64,000 bases of DNA from Bdellovibrio sp. (GTDB taxonomy: Bacteria; Bdellovibrionota; Bdellovibrionia; Bdellovibrionales; Bdellovibrionaceae), in contig JANYDD010000059.1 of assembly GCA_025359945.1 (NCBI GenBank), positions 1 to 64,000 on the forward strand, written 5' to 3'. Position numbers and translations under genes: made by a program. Below, in pieces: positions 44,220 through 52,859 of this stretch (within the stretch, counting starts at the first letter, position 1; each line of letters begins with the position of its first letter). Under the pieces are notes generated by a model. It made no database searches, had not been told where the DNA came from, and saw only the letters and a list, made by a program, of their open reading frames with translations.

Positions 44220-45035
44220 ATGAAACTTATTCCTGAATCACAATGTGACAAATCCTTGGCTAGTTCACTAAAGACTTTTTGGCCCAAGCAAGTTCCCGGC
44301 GTTTCTATTAACGGACTAGTGCTGATCGGATTTGAACAAGAGCTTTTCTTTGATCACCAATCTTCGACCCAGGATATTGAGCTGGCGGCCCAAGAAATTT
44401 CTGAACTTTATCAATCCTTGTACCCTCAGCCCACGTTTGTTGAGCTTGCCATTTTAGCAAAAAAACGAAAGCCTTGGTTTCCTTTCGAAAGAATTTGTAG
44501 CGATTTTCATTTTAACTGGACGCCCACGGAACAGGCTTTAAGTGAAATCTTAGTGTCAGCGCCTCAGACATTTCAAAACTGGTGCTTTGAGAGAAAAGTG
44601 TTTCAAGGTGATTTGAAACCGCTGCTGTTACTTAAAGATCCTCAAATTTTTTTCTCGGCGTTTTCTGATTTTTCATTTTCTAAAAGCGATGGCTGCCAGG
44701 TTATCGAACTTTCGGTGGATCTTATCCTAAGGGATGAAAAATTTTTGGTTCATTTGAAAAGTCTTTTTGAAAAGCCCTCAGATCTTTTACCGGCTTTACG
44801 AAAATTAAAAAATCCCCTGTCCGCCAAACAAGACGAGATTTGGGATCAGAAACTGTCTCTGATTCCAAACTCATCTTTGCAAAAAATTAGATGGCTTAGG
44901 CAGGGCGATCAAAAAGGACTTGAAATTCGATTTTTTGTTTCGCATCCCAAAGATCTTTCAAAACACCGGCAAGCCCTTCAAGAGCTTGAGACCTCGTTGT
45001 TGGACCTGAAAGGAACGCCTTGGAAGATCAATTAA
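44220..45035 (+). CDS. Unknown protein overlapping the radical SAM lyase gene
   Basis: 271 residues, no family recognised, soluble, Phe- and Lys-rich. TTGACG-N16-GATAGT at 44181-44208 is a possible promoter that would give a nearly leaderless mRNA, in keeping with the missing Shine-Dalgarno. Its 3' end overlaps the radical SAM gene by 16 bases in another frame, so the products are probably made together and may act together. Confidence 0.7.
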   Translation: MKLIPESQCDKSLASSLKTFWPKQVPGVSINGLVLIGFEQELFFDHQSSTQDIELAAQEISELYQSLYPQPTFVELAILAKKRKPWFPFERICSDFHFNWTPTEQALSEILVSAPQTFQNWCFERKVFQGDLKPLLLLKDPQIFFSAFSDFSFSKSDGCQVIELSVDLILRDEKFLVHLKSLFEKPSDLLPALRKLKNPLSAKQDEIWDQKLSLIPNSSLQKIRWLRQGDQKGLEIRFFVSHPKDLSKHRQALQELETSLLDLKGTPWKIN

Positions 45036-46324
45036 AATTTTCCGAAGTTTTTATCGACAAAAAAAGTTTGGGTACTGAATTGGCTGATCGCATGATTCGA
45101 CAATACCCCAATTACCAAGTTTTCACAGAAAACGTTCCGCCGGCGGTTAGGCCTGTTCACTCGGAAAAAACTTACGAAGTGCTGGGAGCGAATAAATTGA
45201 ATGAAGTCGCTCGAACCAACCAAATCACAGGTTTATATAGCGCCGACAAAATAAGTCAAATCAATGAAACCGACCAAATCGATAAACTCGATGAAGTGAG
45301 TGGAATCACCGGAACCAATCGCTTCAACCCACCCGATGAGTTCATCCAAAGAAAATCGCGCTTGGTGGTGCGACCGTTTCAAGGCCAGTTTTTTAAACGA
45401 TGTCCGGGGGCTTCCCAAAAAAAAGCACTGCCTTGCTGCAATTATTACGTTTTGAATTTAGGTAGCGGCTGCCCTTTCGATTGTTCTTATTGTTATTTGC
45501 AAAGTTATTTAGGACCGTCTGACACCACTATTTATTCCAATCTTGATTCTGCGATTGATGAACTTCAAGAAATGGCCGATCAATTTGGGCACTTGCCCTA
45601 CCGAATCGGCACCGGCGAAATTATCGATAGCCTTGCATTGGACCCGCTGACTTTGTTTTCAAGAAACCTGATTTCTTTTTTTAAAAAATATCCGGCGTGG
45701 ACTCTTGAGTTTAAAACTAAATCCGATCGCGTGGTTCAATTTTTGGACTGCGAACACTCTAACAATGTTGTCGTCAGTTGGTCGATCAATCCACCATCGA
45801 TAGTGGATTCAGAAGAACACGGGACCGCTAGTCTTTCTCAAAGACTAAAAGCTGCGCAAAAATGCGTTCAAGCTGGATTTCCTGTGGCCTTTCATATCGA
45901 CCCCATGATTTACACCGCAGATTGGAAAGAAAATTATAGTGAATTGGTTCAAATGGTGACTTCGATTTTTTCACCGTCGCAGGTTTCTGTGATCAGCTTG
46001 GGCGCACTTCGATTTCAACCCGAACAAAAATGGACGATGAAAAAACGCTTTGGTGCAAAGAGTATAGTGAACCAGAGTGAGATGTGGCCATCGACTTCCG
46101 GAAAACTAAGATACGACCAAGATTTGCGGTCTCAGATGTTTCAGTTTGTGATCGAGCAGTTTAAAAATCAAAGTCCAGATTGGAAAATATTTCTTTGCAT
46201 GGAAACACCCGAGGTCTGGCTAAGCACGACGGGATCTTTTCCATCGCAGAATGATCAGATTAAAAATCTATTTAGACCCCTTCCGGAATCTCGACCCATT
46301 GCTCAAACTTTGGAAACGACTTAG
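45020..46324 (+). CDS. Radical SAM protein of the spore photoproduct lyase family
   Basis: 434 residues. The 4Fe-4S SAM motif CPFDCSYCY (CxxxCxxC) follows CPGASQKKALPCCNYYVLNLGSG; EFKTKSD, VSWSINPP and SLGALRFQP match the SPL core barrel. In spore formers SPL repairs the 5-thyminyl-dihydrothymine spore photoproduct; a DNA-photolesion role is possible here, but nothing suggests sporulation. Residues ~58-105 are a low-complexity insert with recurring NQI/SQI/DQI steps, absent from the standard family. It partners with the overlapping gene upstream. Confidence 0.83.
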   Translation: MEDQLKFSEVFIDKKSLGTELADRMIRQYPNYQVFTENVPPAVRPVHSEKTYEVLGANKLNEVARTNQITGLYSADKISQINETDQIDKLDEVSGITGTNRFNPPDEFIQRKSRLVVRPFQGQFFKRCPGASQKKALPCCNYYVLNLGSGCPFDCSYCYLQSYLGPSDTTIYSNLDSAIDELQEMADQFGHLPYRIGTGEIIDSLALDPLTLFSRNLISFFKKYPAWTLEFKTKSDRVVQFLDCEHSNNVVVSWSINPPSIVDSEEHGTASLSQRLKAAQKCVQAGFPVAFHIDPMIYTADWKENYSELVQMVTSIFSPSQVSVISLGALRFQPEQKWTMKKRFGAKSIVNQSEMWPSTSGKLRYDQDLRSQMFQFVIEQFKNQSPDWKIFLCMETPEVWLSTTGSFPSQNDQIKNLFRPLPESRPIAQTLETT

Positions 46325-47126
46325 GACGGGCTTCGGTTTTCTCGGCCTGTTTTAGATAGCAAACAAAAGCTGCAATCAAGGCTTCGAAAGAATTAATACT
46401 CTCGACTAAGCTTTTAAAATCTTGATGGTAAATAAACACGTGAAATTTTTCGCCAAACGCTTGCAAGAATTGTGATCTGGCTTGTTGGCCACCCACACTG
46501 TTTCGGTAAACTCTTAATCCCGACTTGGGCAATTTTAGCTGCAAACCCAAACGCCAGACGGCGACCCGGGCCGATACTTCAATGACCGGAAAGTTCAAAC
46601 GCCTTCGGATAAACAAAGCCCTTGCCGTCACCGGAGCCAAGTTAGCTCCTAATGCAGGAGGAATTTCCAAGGCGTCTTTGGTCAGTTGGGCCAAATAAGA
46701 ATCCGCACAACGAACCAAATACGGCGAAAAAATTTTTGTCGGTTTCTTTTTATCGGTGCGGGATTCTGCCTGGTTTTTTAACCATTTGATCTCGGGCTCT
46801 TGGCAGGTTTCGTATCCTGGGCAGGGTAAAGTACAACGCAAACATTTGGGTAAACTTAAAGGGACATCAAAACCAACAAATTTTAAACCTTGCTGATGCT
46901 GATTGATCACTTCGTGAACTTTTAAGTCCGAAGAAATAAATTCTTCGGCTTTAATTCTATCAACTAAGTGAGACAAAAAAATCTTATGCGGCGACTGGTA
47001 ATGCTCTAAAATCGCCAATGCAGTTTTGTCGGATTTGGCGCCAGAAAGTGAAACACCTATAAATCGGGACGGCGCAATCGCGGTTGGGGATGTGCGTTCA
47101 GGACTTGGAACCCTTCTTTTTGACAT
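46272..47126 (-). CDS. DUF429 (RNase H-like) domain protein
   Basis: 284 residues from the ATG at 47126, which overlaps the GHMP kinase end by 70 bases; no nearer start fits. The DUF429 outline is seen: FIGVSLSGAKSDKTALAIL, KFVGFDVPLSLP, a Cys-rich loop (CLRCTLPCPGYETC), FPVIEVSARVAVWRLG, and SFEALIAAFVCY. The family is predicted to have an RNase H-like fold, function unknown. Its 3' end overlaps the convergent radical SAM gene by 53 bases. Confidence 0.75.
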   Translation of the reverse strand: MSKRRVPSPERTSPTAIAPSRFIGVSLSGAKSDKTALAILEHYQSPHKIFLSHLVDRIKAEEFISSDLKVHEVINQHQQGLKFVGFDVPLSLPKCLRCTLPCPGYETCQEPEIKWLKNQAESRTDKKKPTKIFSPYLVRCADSYLAQLTKDALEIPPALGANLAPVTARALFIRRRLNFPVIEVSARVAVWRLGLQLKLPKSGLRVYRNSVGGQQARSQFLQAFGEKFHVFIYHQDFKSLVESINSFEALIAAFVCYLKQAEKTEARPKSFPKFEQWVEIPEGV

Positions 47127-48058
47127 GCTTGAACCACGCTTTCTCGCTGCGAAGGTTGAACCCAAATTAATGTGCAGCCGCCGCCGCCAGCTCCGCAAAT
47201 CTTAACAGCTTCGGCCCCAGCTCGCAAGGCAAGCCCCCGAAGTTTTTCGATCACTGGTGCACCGAACGATGGTTCAAGTTCGACCCGTGCTTTATATTCT
47301 TGCTCGAAAAGGGCGGGCAACAGCGAATATTTTTTCTGTTTTACAGCCCGATAAACCTGATCCGAGATTTCTTTCAGCTGGTTTAATGCGCCCAAGGTTT
47401 GCGGCTTTCGAGCTACTGCGTTTTTCAATACTTCAAAATTATTAATTCCGGAATGATGAGCCTGGCCAGTGTAAACGACTAGCATTTTTTCCTGCAATAC
47501 TTTTCGCGAAAATGGAATCGATCGCGCGACAACTCCCGTTGCGGAATACTGCAAGCATTGAAGCCCACCCGAAATCGCCGGAAAATAATCTTGAGTTCCA
47601 GTCGGAGTGTTAAGAATTTCGGCTTCCAGGTTTGACGCCACCATCACCAATTGCGCCACAGACCATTTAATTTTTTTCCACTTTCGAATCACTTTCAAAA
47701 GGCTGATGGTTAGGGATGAACTGCCGCCAAGCCCCCCGCCGACCGGGCTTTCAGATCGCGTTTGCAAGTGAAACCCACTAGAAATTTCAAAAAACTTAAA
47801 CACCTTTTGAACTAAGAGAAGCTGCCGGTCCGGGCAGTCGACAAATTCTTTAAAATTTTTAAATTTTTTCTCATAATTTAAATCTAAGGAATGGATCAGG
47901 ACCTCTTTACTTTTCAACGGCTCCAGTCGAACGTGCGTCCAAATATCGATGGCTAAATTGATTGTGCAGGCCCCACCGACAAACATGTAAAGGGGCCAAA
48001 GATCTAAAGTTCCACCAGCTAAATCGACTCGGGTGGGACTGCGCGATTCAAAAATCAC
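47057..48058 (-). CDS. GHMP-family sugar kinase (heptose/galactose kinase-like)
   Basis: 333 residues. Substrate region RSPTRVDLAGGTLDLW, ATP loop SPVGGGLGGSSSLT, and motif 3 KICGAGGGGCTLIW are all intact. It is close in layout to D-glycero-D-manno-heptose 7-phosphate kinase (HddA) and archaeal-type sugar kinases. A role in LPS core heptose or in salvage is plausible. Its ATG overlaps the DUF4340 stop (ATGA), placing it in the ABC exporter operon. Confidence 0.85.
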   Translation of the reverse strand: MIFESRSPTRVDLAGGTLDLWPLYMFVGGACTINLAIDIWTHVRLEPLKSKEVLIHSLDLNYEKKFKNFKEFVDCPDRQLLLVQKVFKFFEISSGFHLQTRSESPVGGGLGGSSSLTISLLKVIRKWKKIKWSVAQLVMVASNLEAEILNTPTGTQDYFPAISGGLQCLQYSATGVVARSIPFSRKVLQEKMLVVYTGQAHHSGINNFEVLKNAVARKPQTLGALNQLKEISDQVYRAVKQKKYSLLPALFEQEYKARVELEPSFGAPVIEKLRGLALRAGAEAVKICGAGGGGCTLIWVQPSQRESVVQACQKEGFQVLNAHPQPRLRRPDL

Positions 48059-49479
48059 GGCGATTTTTTTTCGTCAACAAGAGGTGCGATTTTAACTTCG
48101 GGTTCTAAATCATGAAAATAGATTTTTTCAAATTCAACCTTTGGCACAAAAAAGGAAACTTTGGATTGCGAGGTCTTCACTAAAAAACCCTCGGAGGCCG
48201 CACCGTTGATGGTTTTTGTTAGCATCGGACTCCAGGATAATTCGAAAATTAATTTCTTTTGATCGTCCATCAATCGAAGATGGTTTTTTATTTTTTGCTG
48301 CTCCTTAAGCGACAAAGTCTCTAGATACTCACCCACTTTTTGGGCGGATACCCTGGCAAAGACCTGATCGATTTTTCCTGTTTTCAATTTAGATTCTTCT
48401 GAAGTTGGAACCTCTTTTTTAGGATCGGGCCTCTCCTCCGTCCACGCGTCTTTTTCTTTTGACCAAGAATATTCGGCTTGGCCCACTACCGCCAAAACAT
48501 ATCTTTTTATTTTAGTGGCATCGAAGGTGAATGGTTGTGTTTTGCTGAGAAAATCTTCTTTTCTTAAATTAGAGAATTTTTCCGCGTCGGAAGATCTGAC
48601 CTTCAAAATAAATTCTGGCTTAGAAGTTTTCAGGTAAGGCTCTTTTTTGGGGTCGACACCTAGGATCGCGCTCCATTTGGTTTTATCTGAAAATCCGACT
48701 GAAATCTGTGCCGTTGGCTTTTGAAACCCATATTTTTTTAAGTCTATTTTTTCACCGGTTGACGAAGAAATGTAGTCTTCGACTTCTGAATAATTTAAAA
48801 GCTGCGACAATTCTTGTACGTGTGCGGGATCAAAATTAGTTAGCGTAGGATTTTCCATGACCCAATTGCCATCCCTTTTTACCAATGAAAAACTGCCCTG
48901 AGCATTGGTGATTTGGAATTGACTTAAGTCCGTCAGATCAAACCGCATCCAGCGTTTGTCGCGGAAATCTAAACTTTTTTTATTCTGGCGGGCCGTCCAT
49001 TCCGATGAAACTAAATAGACCTTATTCTCTTCGTTTTTTCTTAAATAGAGTTCCCCCTGAAAATTACTGATCGACGAAACTTTTAGGGTCACGGTCTGCG
49101 GTGTGGCCAAGGTGACCTCGAAAACAGCGGCAGGGTTTTCCAGACCAAAAATTTTCCAATCGACGGTGCCGCTGTCCTGAACGATTTCGATATATTTGCT
49201 ATTGATAATTCCGCTGACGAACTCTTGCACGTTTCCTTGTTCGGCACGTTCCTGGATGGGCTGGGTCAACATCCACGAGTCTTTGTCTTTTTTAAGACTC
49301 AAAATACTGGTGCCTTTGGTCATGGTGACACCCGTGACTTGCCCCATGGACGCAGCAATCAAAACGGATTCTAGGTCTTTTCTTTTTTCAGACTTTTCTT
49401 TATTTTTGTAGTCATAAATGACGTACGTCACAAATAAAAATACAATCCCGGCAAAAAGCCATAGACCTTTATTTTTCAT
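48055..49479 (-). CDS. DUF4340 domain protein of the GldG-type exporter
   Basis: 474 residues with one N-terminal transmembrane helix (~7-25). The body is made of repeated beta-rich DUF4340 units (SWMLTQPIQERAEQGNV, GNWVMENPTLTNFDP, DAWTEERPD), each with the Trp-x-x-x-x-P pattern. Proteins of this kind follow ABC-2 permease and GldG-like genes in many bacteria. It starts where the GldG-like gene stops. A role in the exporter's periplasmic part is inferred. Confidence 0.85.
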   Translation of the reverse strand: MKNKGLWLFAGIVFLFVTYVIYDYKNKEKSEKRKDLESVLIAASMGQVTGVTMTKGTSILSLKKDKDSWMLTQPIQERAEQGNVQEFVSGIINSKYIEIVQDSGTVDWKIFGLENPAAVFEVTLATPQTVTLKVSSISNFQGELYLRKNEENKVYLVSSEWTARQNKKSLDFRDKRWMRFDLTDLSQFQITNAQGSFSLVKRDGNWVMENPTLTNFDPAHVQELSQLLNYSEVEDYISSSTGEKIDLKKYGFQKPTAQISVGFSDKTKWSAILGVDPKKEPYLKTSKPEFILKVRSSDAEKFSNLRKEDFLSKTQPFTFDATKIKRYVLAVVGQAEYSWSKEKDAWTEERPDPKKEVPTSEESKLKTGKIDQVFARVSAQKVGEYLETLSLKEQQKIKNHLRLMDDQKKLIFELSWSPMLTKTINGAASEGFLVKTSQSKVSFFVPKVEFEKIYFHDLEPEVKIAPLVDEKKSP

Positions 49480-51011
49480 CAGGCGTTTCTCCTGCGGTAC
49501 CAGGTCACGCCACTAGCCAAGAATAACAGAATGGGGATGGGTAAAAGAAGACCAAAAATGATGATCGTCCAGCTGGATTGGGTCAGAAGCATATTGGTTC
49601 GCCCCACTTCTTTGGGAGAAATGCTAATCAAGTTTTCTTCTTTAGATAAAAACGCAAAACTATTTAAAGCTAGGTCTCGGTTTAAACCTTGGTGAAAAAG
49701 TTGGTCACTGATGAAACTTGAACTTCCTAGCAAAACTAGATTGAACTCTTTGCCCGCTTTTGATTCCGGCCACTGACCCTTGATGACCATAGCTAAGGTA
49801 AATGGGCCCACGGGACCGGGTTTATCAAATTTTAATTCCGTAAATGCCATTGACTGAGAATTTGCTTTTACAAATTCATCGACACTGACGCCCTCGACAA
49901 TTTGAGATTTTTTTAGAGCCTGAGGTAAACTAAAATAGGTCGAGTCTTCTTTCGCAAATGGTTTGGTGATTTGATGCCCCGAGAAAACATTTCCCTGAAC
50001 GATCCTAGGTTCCAATCGATATGTGCCCAGCTGATTTACGGCAGTGATCACAAAATTATTTTCAACTTGGACTCCCACTTTCTTAAGCAAAGGGTCTAGG
50101 CCGTGTCTGGTTTTGGGATCCAAAACTAAAACTAACGAGCCCCCGTTTTTCAGGTAGTCCTCAAGACTTTGTCTCTTAGTTTCAAGAAAATCTTGTTTGG
50201 GAGATACCACCACAAACATATCGGCATCTTTTGGGATCTCGATGGTTTGCGACAATTGAAATGGCCTGACATTATAGCGGTTGCCTTCAAGTGATTTTTT
50301 AAGCTCGGAAATACTTTGCCCATCTGGTGAGGCCTCTAACGGCAGTTCCCCTTGACCTTGAGAAATGTAGATATTTCGGGTCACATCCTTGGTGACTTTC
50401 ACTATGGCCGAAGTCAGTTCTTGCTCCTCGATTTTTTCGATGCGTGAATCTTTCCCTTGGTAGTCTAAAACTACGGCTTCAACACCCGACGAAATTTTGT
50501 ACTTTGCAGTTAGATCGGGTCTTGAGTTCATATCCACAAACTCAAGCTTAATTTTTGAAGACTGATCCTGGTATTTTTGAATCAGCTCAATAAAGACGGC
50601 CTTCCGCTGATCGATGCCCTCGCTTCCTTTTTTATAAAAATAGTTAACAATCAGATCTTCTTTAAGACTTTTCACCACTTTGATTGACTGATCTGAAAGC
50701 GAGTTCAGTTGGGCTTGCGAAAAATCGAAAGTCTTCACTTTCTGTGCGGCCATAAAATTAACAGCCCCCAGCAGAACCAACGAAAGCAGAATCATCATGC
50801 CCATGCTCATTCCACTTTTGGTCGTCTTTAAAGTAAAAAATTCACTGTAGAAGATTCGGTCCACCGCAACAGCGCCGGCCAAGCTGCCCACCATCAGAGC
50901 TACGGCAACCCAAAGGTATGGGACCCATCCTTTGGCCAAAAACCAAATGACCGAAAACGAAAGAAAAAACATTAAGAATAAAATTAAAAAAACTTTTCCC
51001 CATTTACTCAT
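49479..51011 (-). CDS. GldG-like ABC transporter auxiliary protein
   Basis: 510 residues. N-terminal transmembrane helices (~6-28, 32-50, 70-90), a large periplasmic domain of the ABC_transp_aux/GldG type (VDMNSRPDLTAKYKIS, YNVRPFQLSQTIEIPKDADMFVVVSPKQDF), and a C-terminal helix (~480-500). In Bacteroidota GldF/GldG form a gliding-associated ABC complex; in proteobacteria-like genomes the module has unknown cargo. Five bases separate it from the permease. Confidence 0.87.
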   Translation of the reverse strand: MSKWGKVFLILFLMFFLSFSVIWFLAKGWVPYLWVAVALMVGSLAGAVAVDRIFYSEFFTLKTTKSGMSMGMMILLSLVLLGAVNFMAAQKVKTFDFSQAQLNSLSDQSIKVVKSLKEDLIVNYFYKKGSEGIDQRKAVFIELIQKYQDQSSKIKLEFVDMNSRPDLTAKYKISSGVEAVVLDYQGKDSRIEKIEEQELTSAIVKVTKDVTRNIYISQGQGELPLEASPDGQSISELKKSLEGNRYNVRPFQLSQTIEIPKDADMFVVVSPKQDFLETKRQSLEDYLKNGGSLVLVLDPKTRHGLDPLLKKVGVQVENNFVITAVNQLGTYRLEPRIVQGNVFSGHQITKPFAKEDSTYFSLPQALKKSQIVEGVSVDEFVKANSQSMAFTELKFDKPGPVGPFTLAMVIKGQWPESKAGKEFNLVLLGSSSFISDQLFHQGLNRDLALNSFAFLSKEENLISISPKEVGRTNMLLTQSSWTIIIFGLLLPIPILLFLASGVTWYRRRNA

Positions 51012-51016
51012 TGATA

Positions 51017-51790
51017 TTACCTCCAGCGAGACGCTTCGACGACCCGCTCAGTTAAAAACACAAAAAAGGCGATGACACTTAAGAAAAAAATCAAACTGCT
51101 TGTTCGAATCGTCCCCTCAATTAAAGAAGACATATGCTGGCTTAGTGAAATATGTTCGAACACCTGCCTAGCCGTCGAACTATCCACCACTTGAACGGCC
51201 GATCCCACCAACCAAACAGAAACATTTAAAATCACGGCCAATACAAAGGCCACAATGGCAGATTCGGTTAATGCCGAACAAAATAAATTCATGGCCACGT
51301 AAAAAGACGCCACCAGAAAAATTCCCAGAAAAGCCACAATCAGCATGGGCCAACTAAATTCGGCAAACATGCGATTGAAAGCCGGATACAAAAGCGCCAA
51401 AGAAATGATCGCCAAAAGCGAAAATAGTCCGGCTAAAAATTTGCCAATCACGATTTGTGCCGAAGTTACCGGAAGGGTCAAAAGTAGGTCATAAGTTTTC
51501 ATTTTTTTTTCTTCTGATAAAAGCTTCATAGTTAAAGCTGGCACCGCAAAAATTAAAATTAAATTCAAAATCGACAGGTGACCAAAAAATACTCCGTAAT
51601 GGATATTCATCGCCTTTTGGTTGACCCCACCCATCATCATTCGATTATTCAAACTTTCCGCGAACAGATACAGACCTTCGAAATATTTTAGGCTAAGGAT
51701 CGCCGTCGTGATTCCGCAGATCAATAAAAAACCCGGACTAAAAACAAAGCCCTTTAATTCTTTTTTGAAGATCGTCATGATGGCCTTCAT
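51017..51790 (-). CDS. ABC-2 type permease (GldF-like)
   Basis: 257 residues with six predicted membrane helices and the ABC-2 signature region MKLLSEEKKMKTYDLLLTLPVTSAQIVIGKFLAG. The N-terminus (IMTIFKKELKGFVFSPGFLL) is typical of GldF-like permeases. It overlaps the ATPase gene by four bases, giving ATPase-permease-GldG-DUF4340 on one transcript. Confidence 0.92.
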   Translation of the reverse strand: MKAIMTIFKKELKGFVFSPGFLLICGITTAILSLKYFEGLYLFAESLNNRMMMGGVNQKAMNIHYGVFFGHLSILNLILIFAVPALTMKLLSEEKKMKTYDLLLTLPVTSAQIVIGKFLAGLFSLLAIISLALLYPAFNRMFAEFSWPMLIVAFLGIFLVASFYVAMNLFCSALTESAIVAFVLAVILNVSVWLVGSAVQVVDSSTARQVFEHISLSQHMSSLIEGTIRTSSLIFFLSVIAFFVFLTERVVEASRWR

Positions 51791-52746
51791 AGATTAAGCT
51801 CCTTTTTTTCTCTTTTCTCGGCGGCACTTCCGTAGGTCAAATTTATAAAAATTTCTTCAAGGTTTTGTTTTTCAGAGCTGATTTCTAAAAGCCCCAGTTG
51901 CTTCTGAATGACTAATTGAGCCAATTTCTCGATCATTTCCTCGCCCAGAGTAGTTTCAATCTTCCATTCCGTTGCACTTTCACCAGGGTCAACGCGCTTC
52001 ACTCCGTCAACGGTGGCTAGCAACTGGGCCAAATGGGGCTCGAGTTTTTTAATTTTCAGATTTATTTTCAAAAGCCCAGACCGTCGAGTCGCCAAATTTT
52101 TAATGGTGTCTTCGGCGACAATCTTTCCCTTGTTAATAATAATAATTTTTTCACACGTGGCTTGAACTTCGCTGAGCACGTGGGTGGAAAGAATTATTGT
52201 GTGTTTGCCTTTTAGCTCCTGAATTAGGTCGCGAATCTCGGCGACTTGTTTGGGGTCTAATCCTACCGTGGGTTCGTCCAAAATTAAAACTTCAGGATCT
52301 GACACCAAGGCCTGAGCGATTCCGACCCTTTGCTTAAAACCTTTGGATAGGTTTTGAATCAACCGCTTGCGAACGCCTTGCAAATTTGTCTTTTCGATCG
52401 CGTAGTCCACTGATGACGCCAACTTTTCAGCGGAAACCCCTTTTAGTTCAGCGACAAAACGTAAATAATCTTGCACATACATGTCTCCGTAAACCGGAGG
52501 CGTTTCGGGCAAATATCCTATTTTGCGTTTGACCTCGATGGGGTTTTCAAACACGTCGATTCCACCCACCAAGGCTTGGCCCGACGACGGCGACATAAAT
52601 CCAGTAATGATTTTCATCGTAGTGGATTTGCCGGCCCCGTTGGGTCCCAGAAAACCGACGACTTCGCCTTTGTTAATTTTAAAACTAAGATGATCTATGG
52701 CCAGGTTGGGCCCATAGGACTTCGTGAGGTTTTTAACTTCGATCAT
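51787..52746 (-). CDS. ABC transporter ATP-binding protein (GldA-like)
   Basis: 319 residues: Walker A GPNGAGKSTTMK, the signature NLSKGFKQRVGIAQAL (a LSKGF variant of LSGGQ), Walker B VLILDEPTVGLDP, and the switch STHVLSE. The C-terminal ~90 residues match the extension of GldA/CcmA-type ATPases. First gene of the exporter operon; the upstream gap of 113 bases separates it from the NFACT gene. Confidence 0.95.
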   Translation of the reverse strand: MIEVKNLTKSYGPNLAIDHLSFKINKGEVVGFLGPNGAGKSTTMKIITGFMSPSSGQALVGGIDVFENPIEVKRKIGYLPETPPVYGDMYVQDYLRFVAELKGVSAEKLASSVDYAIEKTNLQGVRKRLIQNLSKGFKQRVGIAQALVSDPEVLILDEPTVGLDPKQVAEIRDLIQELKGKHTIILSTHVLSEVQATCEKIIIINKGKIVAEDTIKNLATRRSGLLKINLKIKKLEPHLAQLLATVDGVKRVDPGESATEWKIETTLGEEMIEKLAQLVIQKQLGLLEISSEKQNLEEIFINLTYGSAAEKREKKELNL

Positions 52747-52859
52747 AAAGACCTCCAGTTATATTTGGACAATGATATTTGTCTTGAACTCTGCGGTGTA
52801 TTTTCGCACAGGCTTTTGGGGTCGTCAAAAAAAAACTCTCGAAGGCGGGCGCTTTCTTT

